DNA of 64,000 nucleotides from Luteibacter mycovicinus. Lineage in GTDB: Bacteria > Pseudomonadota > Gammaproteobacteria > Xanthomonadales > Rhodanobacteraceae. The position numbers were made by a program, and so were the translations under genes. Shown one piece after another: positions 9,029 through 18,760 of the stretch. Below the pieces are notes generated by a model. That model did not search any database and was not told where the DNA came from. It saw nothing but the letters and a program-made list of their open reading frames with translations. The stretch is from NCBI RefSeq assembly GCF_000745235.1, contig NZ_JQNL01000001.1, positions 2,294,001-2,358,000 on the forward strand, given 5' to 3'. Numbering within the stretch: the first letter of the stretch is position 1; each line of letters starts with the position of its first letter.

Positions 9029-9250
9029 TTACTGGTGAATGACGGAGTTGAACGGTGACGACGTCGTCGAGATCGAAGCCGGCGACTCGGCCGTCGTGGT
9101 GGCGTGCGCGGGCTGCAAGCCGGCCTGCGGCCTGGCCGTGCCGGCTGGGGCGGGCGGCGGCGGAAAATACAGATTGCCCTTCTGGCCGCAACCGGACAGG
9201 CCGGCGACGGAGGCAGCGACGAGGGCAAGCGGGAGGATAAGTCGGCGCAT
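9029..9250 (-). CDS. lptM: Small lipoprotein, LptM (YifL) type
   Basis: A 73-residue predicted lipoprotein. A short signal peptide ends in the lipobox LSGC, with Cys21 as the lipidated residue, followed by GQKGNLYFPPP. This CGQKGxLYxP motif just after the cysteine is typical of LptM/YifL, which in E. coli helps LptD assembly in the outer membrane. The rest is Pro/Ala/Thr-rich and probably disordered. It lies directly upstream of dapF, where this gene is regularly found. It is hidden inside a longer open frame of the same phase. Confidence 0.85.
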   Translation of the reverse strand: MRRLILPLALVAASVAGLSGCGQKGNLYFPPPPAPAGTARPQAGLQPAHATTTAESPASISTTSSPFNSVIHQ

Positions 9251-9294
9251 GGGCGATTCCCCGAAAACGGCGGCCAGTATAGCCCCGGCTCCGG

Positions 9295-9765
9295 TCAAAG
9301 CGCCTTTTCGAAGCGAAGCGCGTCCGCGCCATCGGCGTAATACGCCGCGTACTCGCCGATCCGCTGGTAACCGAGACGCTCGTAGAGGCGGATGGCGACC
9401 GCGTTGTCCTTGCGGACTTCGAGGCGCAGTGCCCGGCAACCACGCGACCGTGCCGCTTCCTCGCAGGTCTCGACCAGCGCGGAACCCACACCCTTGCCCT
9501 GTGCCTGGGGCGTGGTCGCCAGCGAATAGAGGCGGGCGATAGTGGTGGCCTTGCGGAAGAACACTACGGCGGTACCGAGGAACCGGCGATGGTTGGCGCT
9601 GGCGACGAGCACCAGGGCGGTTTCGGAATCCAGGTGTTTGCGGTACTGGGCGCGACTCAGACGATCCTGCGCGAAACTCGATTCTTCGAGCGCGACCAGA
9701 TCGTCGAGATCGCTGACTTCGGCGCGTCGAACGCGCACCGCGGCGGTAACCGGGGGTGGACGCAT
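9295..9765 (-). CDS. GNAT family N-acetyltransferase (RimI-like)
   Basis: A 156-residue acetyltransferase of the GNAT fold. Visible are an N-terminal VRVRRAEVSDLDDLVALEE strand-helix, the central LYSLATTPQAQGKGVGSAL acetyl-CoA (motif A, QxxGxG/A) loop, and the C-terminal AIRLYERLGYQRIGEY motif B. The substrate is unknown. The open frame extends to 9963, but the upstream part is Arg/Pro-rich and unlike the family; the ATG at 9765 has a GGAG 11 bases upstream. It is divergent from the RimK-like gene, and the two families are often neighbours, which hints at a shared modification pathway. Confidence 0.85.
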   Translation of the reverse strand: MRPPPVTAAVRVRRAEVSDLDDLVALEESSFAQDRLSRAQYRKHLDSETALVLVASANHRRFLGTAVVFFRKATTIARLYSLATTPQAQGKGVGSALVETCEEAARSRGCRALRLEVRKDNAVAIRLYERLGYQRIGEYAAYYADGADALRFEKAL

Positions 9766-9983
9766 GCGCTTGGGGACTCCGGCGCTGGAAGGAGGGGGAA
9801 ACGGCAAGCGCGGCACTGTAGACCTCGGGGTCCGGCGGATCAATGACTTTTTCATGAATTCGTTCAGGCGAACGTCGGAGGACGCCTTGTGCGTCGCGAC
9901 ATCGCGGCACACACTGCGGCACCGACGAAGCGAACGACTCCCGGTGGAGTCGGTACGAGGCATTCGTCGTCTGTCGAGGTCTC

Positions 9984-11468
9984 ATGAGCCGGCTCGTCAT
10001 CGTCGTGGAGAAAGCCTCGGACTGGGGCTCGTATTACCCGTCCGCGAATGTGGTCAGCGCCATGGACTATCTGCGCGAGCCCGTCGGCGGCGACGACGAA
10101 CGCACCCACGTCATCAATCTCTGCCGCAGCTATAAGTACCTTGGCACGGGCTATTACGTGTCGCTGCTGGCCGAAGCGCGCGGTCACAAGGTCATTCCCT
10201 CGGTGCGCACGGTGAACGATCTTCGCCGTCGTTCGCTGTACGGCCTGGACATCGACGATCTCAACCAGAAGCTGTCCAATTTCCTGCCTGCCGGTGGCCG
10301 TGACACGACCGACTTCGGCGTGCTCGTCTATTTCGGCGAGACGGCCTATCCGGATCTGCAGGATCTTGCGAGGCAGCTGTTCGAGACGTTCCCCTGCCCG
10401 CTGATGCGTATCGAATTCGAGCGCGAGCGGGTGTGGCAGGTATCGGCGATCAAGGCGGTGGGCCTGCACACGCTGGACGATGCGCAGGAAGACGCTTTCG
10501 CGCAGGCGCTGGACAAGTTTTCGAAGAAACTCTGGCGCAAGCCGCGTGCGCGTCGTCGTTTCCGCTACGACATCGCGATGCTGGTCGATCCGAACGAAAC
10601 GATGCCGCCGTCGAACAAGAAGGCGCTGAAGCACTTCATCGAAGCGGGTAAACACCTCGGGATCGAGGTGGACCCGATCGGCAAGAACGATTACCAGCGT
10701 CTGGCCGAATACGACGGCCTTTTCATTCGCGAAACCACGGCGAGCGACAACCATACCTATCGTTTTGCGCATCGTGCGGAGAAGGAAGGCATGGTGGTGA
10801 TGGACGATCCGACGTCGATCCTGCGCTGCACGAACAAGATCTTCCTCAACGACCTGATGGTGGCGCGCAAGCTGGCGACACCGGCGACCGAGATCATCTA
10901 CCGCGACGATGCCAGGCGTCTGCACGAGCTACCCGATCGCCTCGGCCTGCCGATCGTGCTCAAGATTCCCGATGGGTCGTTTTCGCGTGGTGTCGTCAAG
11001 GTCGAGACACGCGAGGCTCTGGAAAAAGCCGCCGGCGAACTGTTCTCGCACAGTGCGCTGCTGATCGCGCAGGAATACCTGTACACCGAATACGACTGGC
11101 GCATCGGCGTACTCAACCACGAGCCGCTTTATGCGTGCCAGTACTACATGTCGCGCGGCCACTGGCAGATCTACAACCACGGCGCCAAGGGCACGGCCAA
11201 GTCGGGCGGATTTCGGACCGTGCCCGTGCGTGACGCGCCCCCGGAAGTGGTGAAGCTCGCGCTCAAGGCGACGCAGACCATTGGCGACGGTCTCTACGGC
11301 GTCGACCTCAAGCAGGTCGGCGACAAGCCGGTGGTCATCGAGGTCAACGACAACCCGTCGATCGACGCGGGAGTCGAGGATGCCTACCTGGGCGAGGACC
11401 TGTACCTGCGGATCATGCAGGAGTTTCTGCGCCGGCTGGAGCTGAAGCGGCTGGGCATCCCGACCTGA
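9984..11468 (+). CDS. RimK-like ATP-grasp ligase with RLAN N-terminal domain
   Basis: A 494-residue cytoplasmic ligase. Residues about 1-160 match the RimK-like ATP-grasp N-terminal domain (start MSRLVIVVEKASDWGSYYPS); residues about 270-480 form an ATP-grasp domain with LPIVLKIPDGSFSRGVVKVE, IAQEYLYTEYDWRIGVLN and the Mg-binding VIEVNDNPSIDAGVE. Proteins of this type are thought to add amino acids to a carrier or peptide, but the substrate is not established. It starts only 219 bases from the divergent acetyltransferase start. Confidence 0.85.
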   Translation: MSRLVIVVEKASDWGSYYPSANVVSAMDYLREPVGGDDERTHVINLCRSYKYLGTGYYVSLLAEARGHKVIPSVRTVNDLRRRSLYGLDIDDLNQKLSNFLPAGGRDTTDFGVLVYFGETAYPDLQDLARQLFETFPCPLMRIEFERERVWQVSAIKAVGLHTLDDAQEDAFAQALDKFSKKLWRKPRARRRFRYDIAMLVDPNETMPPSNKKALKHFIEAGKHLGIEVDPIGKNDYQRLAEYDGLFIRETTASDNHTYRFAHRAEKEGMVVMDDPTSILRCTNKIFLNDLMVARKLATPATEIIYRDDARRLHELPDRLGLPIVLKIPDGSFSRGVVKVETREALEKAAGELFSHSALLIAQEYLYTEYDWRIGVLNHEPLYACQYYMSRGHWQIYNHGAKGTAKSGGFRTVPVRDAPPEVVKLALKATQTIGDGLYGVDLKQVGDKPVVIEVNDNPSIDAGVEDAYLGEDLYLRIMQEFLRRLELKRLGIPT

Positions 11469-11474
11469 GGCGGC

Positions 11475-11693
11475 TCACCGCCGAAACAGGGCCACCAGCA
11501 ACGACACCGGCAACCCCGGCTTCATCGCCACCAGCACGCTGGCCGGCGCCAGCAGCAACCAGAACACCGGCGTCCAGCCCAGTGTCTCGCTATGCCCCGA
11601 CAACGGGGTGACCAGCAGCACCAGGGTGCCAAGGGCCAGCCAGGCCATGGCGATCAGTGCACGGATACGGCGGGGCGAGAGCGTGTCGTTCAT
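11475..11693 (-). CDS. Small two-helix membrane protein, unknown function
   Basis: A 72-residue protein with two predicted membrane helices (about residues 12-32 and 40-65), a positively charged N-terminus and a C-terminal Arg pair. I do not recognise a family. The stop lies 6 bases from the stop of the convergent RimK-like gene and the ATG at 11693 lies about 110 bases from the divergent lipocalin gene. Coding status is supported by composition and tight fit but not by homology. Confidence 0.6.
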   Translation of the reverse strand: MNDTLSPRRIRALIAMAWLALGTLVLLVTPLSGHSETLGWTPVFWLLLAPASVLVAMKPGLPVSLLVALFRR

Positions 11694-11801
11694 GGCGGCA
11701 TTCCGGAAGACGAGGTGTCGAGGTGGAGGCTAGGCGCCCCCCGTCTCAAAACCCGCGACCCGTTGACCCGCCGTTGATCCCGACGGGTGGAAGCTTGCCT
11801 C

Positions 11802-12350
11802 ATGAACCGAATCCCGATGGCGTTACTCATGGTGGCCGGCATGGCGACTGCCTCCTGCGCGGCCGACGCGCCCCTCAAGGCCGTCGATCACGTCGACCTG
11901 CCCCGTTACATGGGCACCTGGTACGTCATCGGCAACATTCCCAACTTCGCCGAGCGCGGCAAGGTCGCCACCGCCGACGAGTACCGGCTGAAGCCGGACG
12001 GGACCATCGACAACCTCTACCACTACCGGAAGGGCTTCGATAAGCCCGAGAAGATCTGGCACGGCAAGGCATGGCTGCCCGATCCGAAGGACACCGCCCG
12101 CTGGAAGGTCCAGCTGCTCTGGCCGTTCCGCTCCGACTACACGATCCTGGCCCTCGACCCCGATTACCGGGTGACCATGGTCGGCCTGCCTTCGCGGAAG
12201 CTGCTGTGGATCATGTCGAAGGACCGGACCCTGGACGACGCGTCGTATCAGCGTCTGCTCGAGCAAGCGCGGGCGCAGGGTTTCCCGGTGGAGCAGATGC
12301 GTAAGGTTCCGCAACGTCCCGAAGACGCGGGCAAGCCCGGATTCCAGTAG
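11802..12350 (+). CDS. blc: Outer-membrane lipocalin (Blc type)
   Basis: Bacterial lipocalin of 182 residues, probably an outer-membrane-anchored lipid-binding beta-barrel involved in membrane maintenance or stress. An N-terminal signal peptide precedes a Cys in TASCAAD, a weak lipobox. The lipocalin SCR1 motif is seen as YMGTWYVIGNIPNF, with later DYRVTMVGLPSRKLLWIMSK, the strand-rich SCR2/3 region. The ATG at 11802 follows GGTGGAAG and is preferred to an earlier in-frame start at 11787. Confidence 0.92.
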   Translation: MNRIPMALLMVAGMATASCAADAPLKAVDHVDLPRYMGTWYVIGNIPNFAERGKVATADEYRLKPDGTIDNLYHYRKGFDKPEKIWHGKAWLPDPKDTARWKVQLLWPFRSDYTILALDPDYRVTMVGLPSRKLLWIMSKDRTLDDASYQRLLEQARAQGFPVEQMRKVPQRPEDAGKPGFQ

Positions 12351-12406
12351 CCGTTGCTAGAATCCGCGCACGGATCGTGAGTCCGGATCGAGAGCCAGGA
12401 GCCTCC

Positions 12407-13237
12407 ATGAGCGCTGAAGCGCACCGTTACGCCGTCTTCGGTCACCCGATCGCGCATTCGCTGTCCCCGCAGATCCATGCCGCCTTCGCCGGGCAGCTGG
12501 GCATCCAGCTCAGCTACGAGGCCATCGATGCCGCGCCCGCCGAATTCGAAGAAGCCGTCCGCCGGTTCTTCGCTGAAGGTGGCCTGGGCGCCAACGTGAC
12601 GCTTCCCCACAAGGAAGCCGCTTTCGCGCTGGCCACCGAGCGCACCGACGCCGCCGCCCGCGCGGGTGCGGTCAACACCCTCACCGCGCTGGTCGGCGGC
12701 AAGATTCAGGCACACAACACCGACGGCAGCGGATTCGTCCGCGACGTCACCGAACGCCACTCGCTCGATCTGCGCGGCCATGACGCCCTGCTACTGGGTG
12801 CCGGCGGCGCGGCCAAAGCCGTGGCCTGGGCCCTGATGGACGCCGGCGTGCAGACGCTGACCATCGTCAACCGCACGCCCGAGCGCGCCGACGCCATCGC
12901 CGACGCCATCGGCGAGCCTGCCCGCTGCCATACCCGTTACTGGGACGGCCTCGACGGCGAGTGCTTCGATCTGGTCGTCAACGCCACCTCCATCGGCGTC
13001 ACCGGTGGCACCTTCGACCTGCCGATGTCGATCCTGCAGGACCACAGCACCTGCTATGACCTGTGCTATGGCGCCGCCGCGGCGAGCTTCAAGGGCTGGG
13101 CGACGGCCGCCGGCGCGCGCTACTTCCGCGATGGTCTGGGCATGCTGATCGAGCAGGCCGCCGACGCGTTCGAGCGCTGGCATGGCCAGCGGCCGGATAC
13201 GGATCCGGTGTATCAGCTCCTTCGCCAGCGGTTCTGA
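12407..13237 (+). CDS. aroE: Shikimate dehydrogenase AroE
   Basis: NADPH-dependent reduction of 3-dehydroshikimate to shikimate in aromatic amino-acid synthesis. The protein has 276 residues. The substrate domain shows [12 protein letters not shown] and the catalytic-lysine motif [10 protein letters not shown]; the cofactor domain shows the [10 protein letters not shown] motif with the catalytic Asp and the Gly-rich [16 protein letters not shown]. The ATG at 12407 has an AGGAG 7-11 bases upstream; an in-frame start 10 codons earlier lacks one. It runs close to the downstream cysteine-cluster gene. Confidence 0.96.
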   Translation: MSAEAHRYAVFGHPIAHSLSPQIHAAFAGQLGIQLSYEAIDAAPAEFEEAVRRFFAEGGLGANVTLPHKEAAFALATERTDAAARAGAVNTLTALVGGKIQAHNTDGSGFVRDVTERHSLDLRGHDALLLGAGGAAKAVAWALMDAGVQTLTIVNRTPERADAIADAIGEPARCHTRYWDGLDGECFDLVVNATSIGVTGGTFDLPMSILQDHSTCYDLCYGAAAASFKGWATAAGARYFRDGLGMLIEQAADAFERWHGQRPDTDPVYQLLRQRF

Positions 13238-13245
13238 TCGTGGTG

Positions 13246-13500
13246 ATGGCCTGCCGCACCGGCTGCGGGGCCTGCTGCATCGCTCCGTCCATCAGCTCAC
13301 CCATCCCCGGTATGCCGAACGGCAAGCCGGCGGGGGTGCGCTGTATCCAGCTGACCGATGACAATCGCTGCGCGATCTTTGGAAAACCGGAGCGTCCGAA
13401 GGTGTGCGGCGGGCTTCGACCCGATGCCAGCATGTGCGGCCCCGACAGGAATTACGCCGTCGCATGGCTCGACAGGCTGGAACAAGCGACGAGCCCATGA
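13246..13500 (+). CDS. YkgJ family cysteine-cluster protein
   Basis: An 84-residue protein with the Zn/Fe-chelating cysteine pattern [12 protein letters not shown] at the N-terminus and further cysteines in [20 protein letters not shown] and SMCGP. The cluster defines the YkgJ/CxxCxxCC family, whose biochemical role is not settled. The ATG at 13246 is taken as start; an adjacent GTG at 13243 is equally possible. It begins 9 bases after the aroE stop and is probably translated from the same mRNA. Confidence 0.82.
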   Translation: MACRTGCGACCIAPSISSPIPGMPNGKPAGVRCIQLTDDNRCAIFGKPERPKVCGGLRPDASMCGPDRNYAVAWLDRLEQATSP

Positions 13501-13518
13501 CGACGGCCGGTAGCGGTC

Positions 13519-14184
13519 CTATCCGCCGTAACACTGCGTATCCGTGAATTTCCGAAGTTCATCGTCCGACCCCACTCCTACAGCCTCCATGGCGAAACGC
13601 CCATTCATATCGTCGTTGCAAATCATCACCCGTCTCCTTTCGGACCTGCTCTGCCATACGCAAAAGGCACCAAACGTATGGTTCGAGTCCTTCAAACCGA
13701 CAGGCAGGTCCACCAGACGGTCGCATCCAACGATGACTCCCGCACTTCGCCGCTTCTTGAGCGACTGATTGAACGAGTCGATCCTGGCCGCGGAATCGCG
13801 GTATGTGACCACGCTACGACACGACCTGCCCTCAGGTATGTCGCAAGCGGCGTGGTTGAAGATGACGCGACCATTGCTGGACAGCAGTTCGATTCGCCGC
13901 GTATAGGCGGCATGGAGGCAATCGCTCGTCTCGCACACATCGCGGACGTAACGGATCCAATGCCGCTGTTCGACCAGCAGCCGTGGCTTGCTGGCTTCTT
14001 CAGCAGCATTGAGCGCGCTTTTGTAGGCATCCGACATGCGTGCGTCGATGGCCGATAGCCCGGGGTCGGAACACACGAGTTGCTCAGCTTGAGACGAGGC
14101 CTTGCTACAGTCGAAGCTGGCAGCAAATGCGGGCGCTCCGGAAAACAGAAGCAGCGAAGCTACGGTCCATCGCACAAAAGACAC
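13519..14184 (-). CDS. Secreted LprI-like protein (DUF1311 domain)
   Basis: A 221-residue exported protein with a signal peptide ending near AFAAS. Residues about 23-95 carry the lysozyme-inhibitor LprI-type motif (FDCSKASSQAEQLVCSDPGL, then LLVEQRHWIRYVRDVC). The C-terminal 120 residues are cysteine-containing and unlike the typical short family member, so this is an extended form with ten cysteines in all after the signal, probably five disulfides. The start is GTG at 14184, chosen for its GGAGG seven bases upstream. Inhibition of host or rival lysozyme is a family-based guess. Confidence 0.78.
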   Translation of the reverse strand: MSFVRWTVASLLLFSGAPAFAASFDCSKASSQAEQLVCSDPGLSAIDARMSDAYKSALNAAEEASKPRLLVEQRHWIRYVRDVCETSDCLHAAYTRRIELLSSNGRVIFNHAACDIPEGRSCRSVVTYRDSAARIDSFNQSLKKRRSAGVIVGCDRLVDLPVGLKDSNHTFGAFCVWQSRSERRRVMICNDDMNGRFAMEAVGVGSDDELRKFTDTQCYGG

Positions 14185-14299
14185 TCGGCGTCCTCCGATG
14201 ACAGGGTTTCCGCGTGAGTGTTACATACGTCCGCATGAAACGTCAGGGCGCGTCCGCAGTCTTCACTCGAGCCCAGGCAAGCCGTGCGGACGGATGTTT

Positions 14300-14914
14300 T
14301 CAGCGAACCAGTTGGCGAATCCCCAGCGCGACGATGAGCGATCCACAGATCCGGTCGATCCACGCCTTGCCGCGACGGTAGCGGGCGGCCACGCTCGGGG
14401 TGGCGAACACCACTGCGACGAAGCCGTACCAGAGCGAGGCGACCACCGCGACAGTGGCGATCATGCCGATGAAAGTCGGCAACGACACATGCTTCGGTGC
14501 GGCCGATGCGAACACGGCCGCATAGAACGCCATCGACTTCGGATTCGCGATATTGGTCGCGAAGCCGGTGCGGAAGGATTGCAGATAGCTGCCTCTCTCC
14601 TGCTGCATGACCGCGGTGCTCGCGCTACCGGCCTTGATCAGTAAGCGACCACCGAACCAGATGAGGTAAGCGGCACCCGTGACCTTCACCGCCAGGGCGA
14701 TCCACGGGAAGGTAGCGAACACGATGCCGATGCCGAGAATCGCGCAGCTGGCCCAGAACAGGTTGACCACCACCACGCCGCCGACCATGGCCAGTGCCTC
14801 GCGATGACTGGTGGAGGCCGCCTTGTGCGCCACTGCGACGAAGTTCGGTCCCGGGATGACCACGCCCACCGCGTAGACGGAGAAGACAGTGGCGATGGCG
14901 GCCCAGTCGATCAT
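14300..14914 (-). CDS. LysE/RhtB family amino-acid exporter
   Basis: A 204-residue inner-membrane exporter with about six predicted helices. The family motif GPNFVAVAHKAAS after the first helix, and the FRTGFATNIANPKSMAFYAA segment, mark the LysE/RhtB superfamily that exports amino acids or homoserine lactones. The substrate cannot be told from sequence. It is a single gene; about 250 bases upstream separate it from the divergent TonB receptor. Confidence 0.9.
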   Translation of the reverse strand: MIDWAAIATVFSVYAVGVVIPGPNFVAVAHKAASTSHREALAMVGGVVVVNLFWASCAILGIGIVFATFPWIALAVKVTGAAYLIWFGGRLLIKAGSASTAVMQQERGSYLQSFRTGFATNIANPKSMAFYAAVFASAAPKHVSLPTFIGMIATVAVVASLWYGFVAVVFATPSVAARYRRGKAWIDRICGSLIVALGIRQLVR

Positions 14915-15164
14915 GGGGCAGGAACTCCGCGCTGGGGAAGGCGATACCCGAAGGTAGCGGGTTCAGGTCTCCATGTCATCGCCCCGGATGGATGGCACCT
15001 TGAAAGGGCACGGACGGCTAAACGTCCGCGCGAAGATCGAAAGATCCTGCGTCGGTCGACACGGTCACATATTCGTCGACCGTCAACCAGCCGTCATCTG
15101 CGAGTAAACGACGTTACATGCGCAGCCATGAGTCTCATCGGTTTATTCCTCCAGGGACCCACCG

Positions 15165-17471
15165 ATGACGTTCGCACGTGCTTCGCTTCGTCGTACCGCA
15201 CTTGCCACAGCGCTTGCACTTTCGCTGCACGCCGGCTTCGTCCACGCTTCTGATGACGACAAGGGCAGCCCCGCCGCCGACACGTCGGCAGCCACGAACA
15301 AGGATCCCAAGCAGCTCGAAGCCGTCTCGGTCATCGCACCGGGCGAAACGCGCCAGGTTCAGAGCATCGGCATCGACGAGATCGTGCGTCAGCAGACGCC
15401 GGGCACCAGCGCGTTGAAAGCACTGGATAAACTGCCGGGCGTGCAGTTCCAGTCCGCCGATCCCTGGGGCGCCTACGAGTGGTCCACGCAGATCACGCTG
15501 CACGGCTTCGACCAGTCGCGACTGGGCTTCACCCTCGACGGCATTCCGCTGGGCACCATGGGTTATGGCGTGACCGACGGTCTGCAGGTCACCCGCGCGA
15601 TCACCTCGGAGAACCTGGCGACGGTGGAACTGGCGCAGGGCGCGGGTACGCTGGGCACCGCCTCCAACACCAACCTCGGTGGCACCGTGCAGTTCTATTC
15701 CGCCGACCCGGATATGAAACCGAGCGTGCGCTTCAATCAGGTCATGGGTTCCGACTCCACCAGGCGCACCTTCGTGCGTGCGGACAGCGGTGACTACCAC
15801 GGCTTCTCGATGTACGTGTCGTTCGACCACGCCGATACCGACAAGTGGAAGGGCTATGGCGATCAGAAGTCGAACCAGGCGAATCTCAAGGCGTTGTACC
15901 AGTAGGGTGACGGCAACCGCGTGAGCCTGTTCGTCGACAGCAGCAAACGCAAGGAATACGACTACATGGATCTGTCCCTGACCAGCCAGAAGGCGCTGGG
16001 CTGGAACTGGGACTATCTGCAGCCGGACTGGAATACGGCGGTCGGTATCGCCAATGCGCTGAACGGCAACGGCGCGTATCCCGCCTCGCTCAATGCGCTG
16101 CCGGCCGACTACGACAAGGGCGACGCCACGTATTACGCCGGTGGCGGTATCCGTCGTGACACCCTCGCCGGGCTGTCCGGTTCGTTCAATCTGGGCGGCG
16201 GCGTCACACTCGATACGACGGGTTACTATCACGCCGATCGTGGCGAAGGTCAGTGGGCCACGCCGTACCAGGCGTCCTCGCCTACCGTGCCGATCTCGAT
16301 GCGCACCACCGACTACGGCCTCGATCGCTACGGCCTGACCTCGGCACTGAAGTTCTCGCTGGGCAACAACGACATCGAAGTCGGCGTGTGGGGTGAAAAC
16401 GCCAACACAAACCAGGAGCGCAACTTCTTCACCCTCAGCGGCCAGTACACCTCGCTCTATACCGTGTACAACGACCAGTCGCCTTTCCTGCGCGCGTTCC
16501 TGCAGCATTACGAGACCAGGACCCGCATGGGCTATGCGGAGGACACGATCCACCTCCTCGACGACGCCCTGACGATCAACGTCGGTGCGAAGTCGCTGCG
16601 CGTGACCACCGATGCCACCTCGCTCGTGCCGACCACCGCGTTCGCGCAAGGACAGATGAAGGCGAGCAAGGGCTTCCTGCCGCAGGCTGGTGTCGACTAC
16701 AAGCTCGACGCCAATCAGGACATCTATGGTTCGTACGCGAAGAACATCGCCGCGTTCGGCATCACGCCCTTCAGCACGTCGCAGGCGTCGTTCGATGCAG
16801 CGAAGAGCCAGCTGAAGCCGGAAGAGTCGCAGACCTGGCAGGTCGGTTACCGCGCACACGGCGAAACTTTCGAGGCATCGCTTGGCCTTTTCTATACGCG
16901 TTTCGAAAACCGACTGCTCGTCACCACACCGTGCCCGGCCGTGGTCACCTGCGCCTCCTCGCTCAACAACGTCGGTGACGTGAAGAGCAAGGGCGCCGAC
17001 CTCGCCTTTCTGTGGAAGCCGGTCAGCGGCCTGAGCTGGCTCAACTCGCTCTCGTACAACAACTCGAAGTACCAGGACGACTACCAGAACGCCGGTACCG
17101 TCGCGACGGCGGACAAGTACGTCGTCGGCGTACCGAAGACGATGTTCTCCAGCTCGGTCAACTACGAGTTCTCCGGCTGGCGCGCCAACCTCGAAGCCAA
17201 GTACACGGGCCGGCGTTACATCACCTATACGAATGACTCGGCCGTGCCGTCGTACTGGGTGGCCAACGCCGGTATCGCGTACGACTTCGGTGCGGTCTCG
17301 GTGTTCAAGGCGCTGAGCATCGGTGCCAACGTCACCAACCTGTTCGACAAGCGCTACTTCGCCTCCACCGGTACCAACGGCTATGTCGCCTCCGACCCGG
17401 ACGGCTACAACCAGACCTTGATGGCCGGCGCGCCGAGGCAGTACTTCGTGAACCTCAACGCGCAGTTCTGA
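15165..17471 (+). pseudogene. TonB-dependent receptor interrupted by an in-frame TAG
   Basis: Outer-membrane active-transport barrel. From 15165 the frame encodes a signal peptide ending VHAS, a plug domain with ALDKLPGVQFQSADPWGAYE and FDQSRLGFTLDGIPLG, and the start of the barrel, then hits TAG at 15903-15905 (residue 247). The same frame reopens at once (GDGNRVSLFVDSSKRKEYD) and continues without another stop to a normal barrel end (RQYFVNLNAQF, 17471). Full length would be 768 residues. A single TGG-to-TAG or CAG-to-TAG change explains this. It could be a recent null allele, a sequencing error or suppressed readthrough; the ligand is unknown. Confidence 0.85.
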
Positions 17472-17482
17472 CCGGTCTGGTC

Positions 17483-17941
17483 TCAGGCGGCGCAGACCAC
17501 CGCGACCGCCAGCACGATCGCCACGGCGTCCTCGATGAGGGCGGCGGGGCGATCGCTGCGGAAAGCGGCGGCCATTTTCGCGCGTACCGCCGAGCCGCCG
17601 AGCGTGCCGATGACGGCACCGGCGACGCCCGCGACGATGCCGCCTGTCAGCATGGCGTGAGCCGCGCCGATACAGCCGCCGGAGAGCCCGCCCAGCACGA
17701 TCCGGGCGCCGAACTGCGGCGGAACCTTGCGGCTGGGCGTCTTCGGTAGCTGGTCGGTGACCAGTTCGCCGAGCGCCGCGATGCCGAAGATCCAGGGTGT
17801 CCAGGCGTAACCCATGAAGGCGAGCGGCGTGCCGGTCAGCGCCAGGCCGCCGAAGCGCGCCGCGAAGGCGACGGCAGCCGGGGCCATCATGGCGCGGAGA
17901 CCGGCGACAACGCCGATGAGCAGGGCAAGCAGCAGGATCAT
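17483..17941 (-). CDS. DUF4126 family membrane protein
   Basis: A 152-residue hydrophobic protein with about four membrane helices and Gly/Ala-rich packing (LIGVVAGLRAMMAPAAVA at the N-terminus, GAVIGTLGGSAVRAKM later). It matches the DUF4126 pattern of small membrane proteins of unknown function. It is convergent with the TonB receptor (stops 11 bases apart), and nothing in the context suggests a role. Confidence 0.75.
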   Translation of the reverse strand: MILLLALLIGVVAGLRAMMAPAAVAFAARFGGLALTGTPLAFMGYAWTPWIFGIAALGELVTDQLPKTPSRKVPPQFGARIVLGGLSGGCIGAAHAMLTGGIVAGVAGAVIGTLGGSAVRAKMAAAFRSDRPAALIEDAVAIVLAVAVVCAA

Positions 17942-18138
17942 GGCGGCGTTCCTTTCCTGGAGGTGCGGCCATTCAAGCGCGGCCGGTGGAACGGGGATTG
18001 ATCAAAACCATCCTTGCATCGGTTTCTCGAGGCCCACCGTAGCGGAATTGCAACAATGCGGCGGGAACATGTCCCGCCCGCCGGGGCCGTCCGACAGGGG
18101 GCCGGCCTGGTCGCGGGCGGTTCCCCCCGGATCTCCCC

Positions 18139-18672
18139 ATGTCCAAGCCAAACATCGCCGCGGTTCCCCGCCGCGCGATCATCACCATGGTCATCGCGGC
18201 TGCGGCCCTCGCCGGTACAGCCGCGGTCATTTTGCACCAGCGTACGACCGCCACGGCCGAAGCCAGCCTGGCCGATCTCGCAGCGGCCGCTCCCGCGAAC
18301 GCGGGCAGCGACCCGTCGGGCGTCGACATCCTGCTGGGGCTCGCTCGTGACGCCACGCGCGAAGGAAGGCTGATCGCCCCTCAGGGCAACAATGCCTACG
18401 AGTACTACCTCAGTGTGCTGCAACTGGAAGCGAACAATGCCACCGCGCAGGACGCGCTTCGTGAGACGCTGCCGTTTGCCTCCAGGGAAATCGAGCGGCA
18501 GATCAACCGTCGTGAACTGGAAGACGCACGTCGCGAGATCGCGTTGCTTCGCGACTACGATCCGACGAACTACACCCTGATCATTCTGGGCGCCAAGCTC
18601 GATGCCCAGCAGCAGGTGATCACGGCCGAGGATGAGGCCAGGGCCGAGCAGATCCGCCGCCGCAACGGTTGA
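18139..18672 (+). CDS. Membrane-anchored periplasmic protein of unknown function
   Basis: A 177-residue protein with one N-terminal membrane helix (about residues 14-34) and a helical periplasmic part. The stretch NNAYEYYLSVLQLEANNATA followed by paired helices looks like TPR-type repeats. From memory it resembles a helical segment of some xanthomonad TonB-type energy transducers, but there is no TonB C-terminal domain here. I cannot confirm that relation. The ATG at 18139 starts right at the helix. Neighbours are unrelated. Confidence 0.6.
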   Translation: MSKPNIAAVPRRAIITMVIAAAALAGTAAVILHQRTTATAEASLADLAAAAPANAGSDPSGVDILLGLARDATREGRLIAPQGNNAYEYYLSVLQLEANNATAQDALRETLPFASREIERQINRRELEDARREIALLRDYDPTNYTLIILGAKLDAQQQVITAEDEARAEQIRRRNG

Positions 18673-18760
18673 CCGATCGATGGAGGTGCGACGGGATTCA
18701 TGAACCGTCGCACCCTCCGGCGGCATAATCCACGCTCCCCCAGGCAAGGAGCCTCGCCCC

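Noticed and set aside
13677..13692. GGTTCGAGTCC, like a tRNA T-arm
   Set aside because: No cloverleaf around it, and it lies inside the LprI-like coding sequence.
15921..17471. Independent gene starting at the GTG after the TAG in the TonB receptor
   Set aside because: Without signal peptide and plug a half-barrel could not reach or fill the outer membrane; better explained as the rest of an interrupted gene.
15135..17972. A 945-codon open frame antisense to the TonB receptor
   Set aside because: High-GC coding regions produce long antisense frames; this one is Arg/Val/Gly-rich with no domain, and the plus strand encodes a clear receptor.
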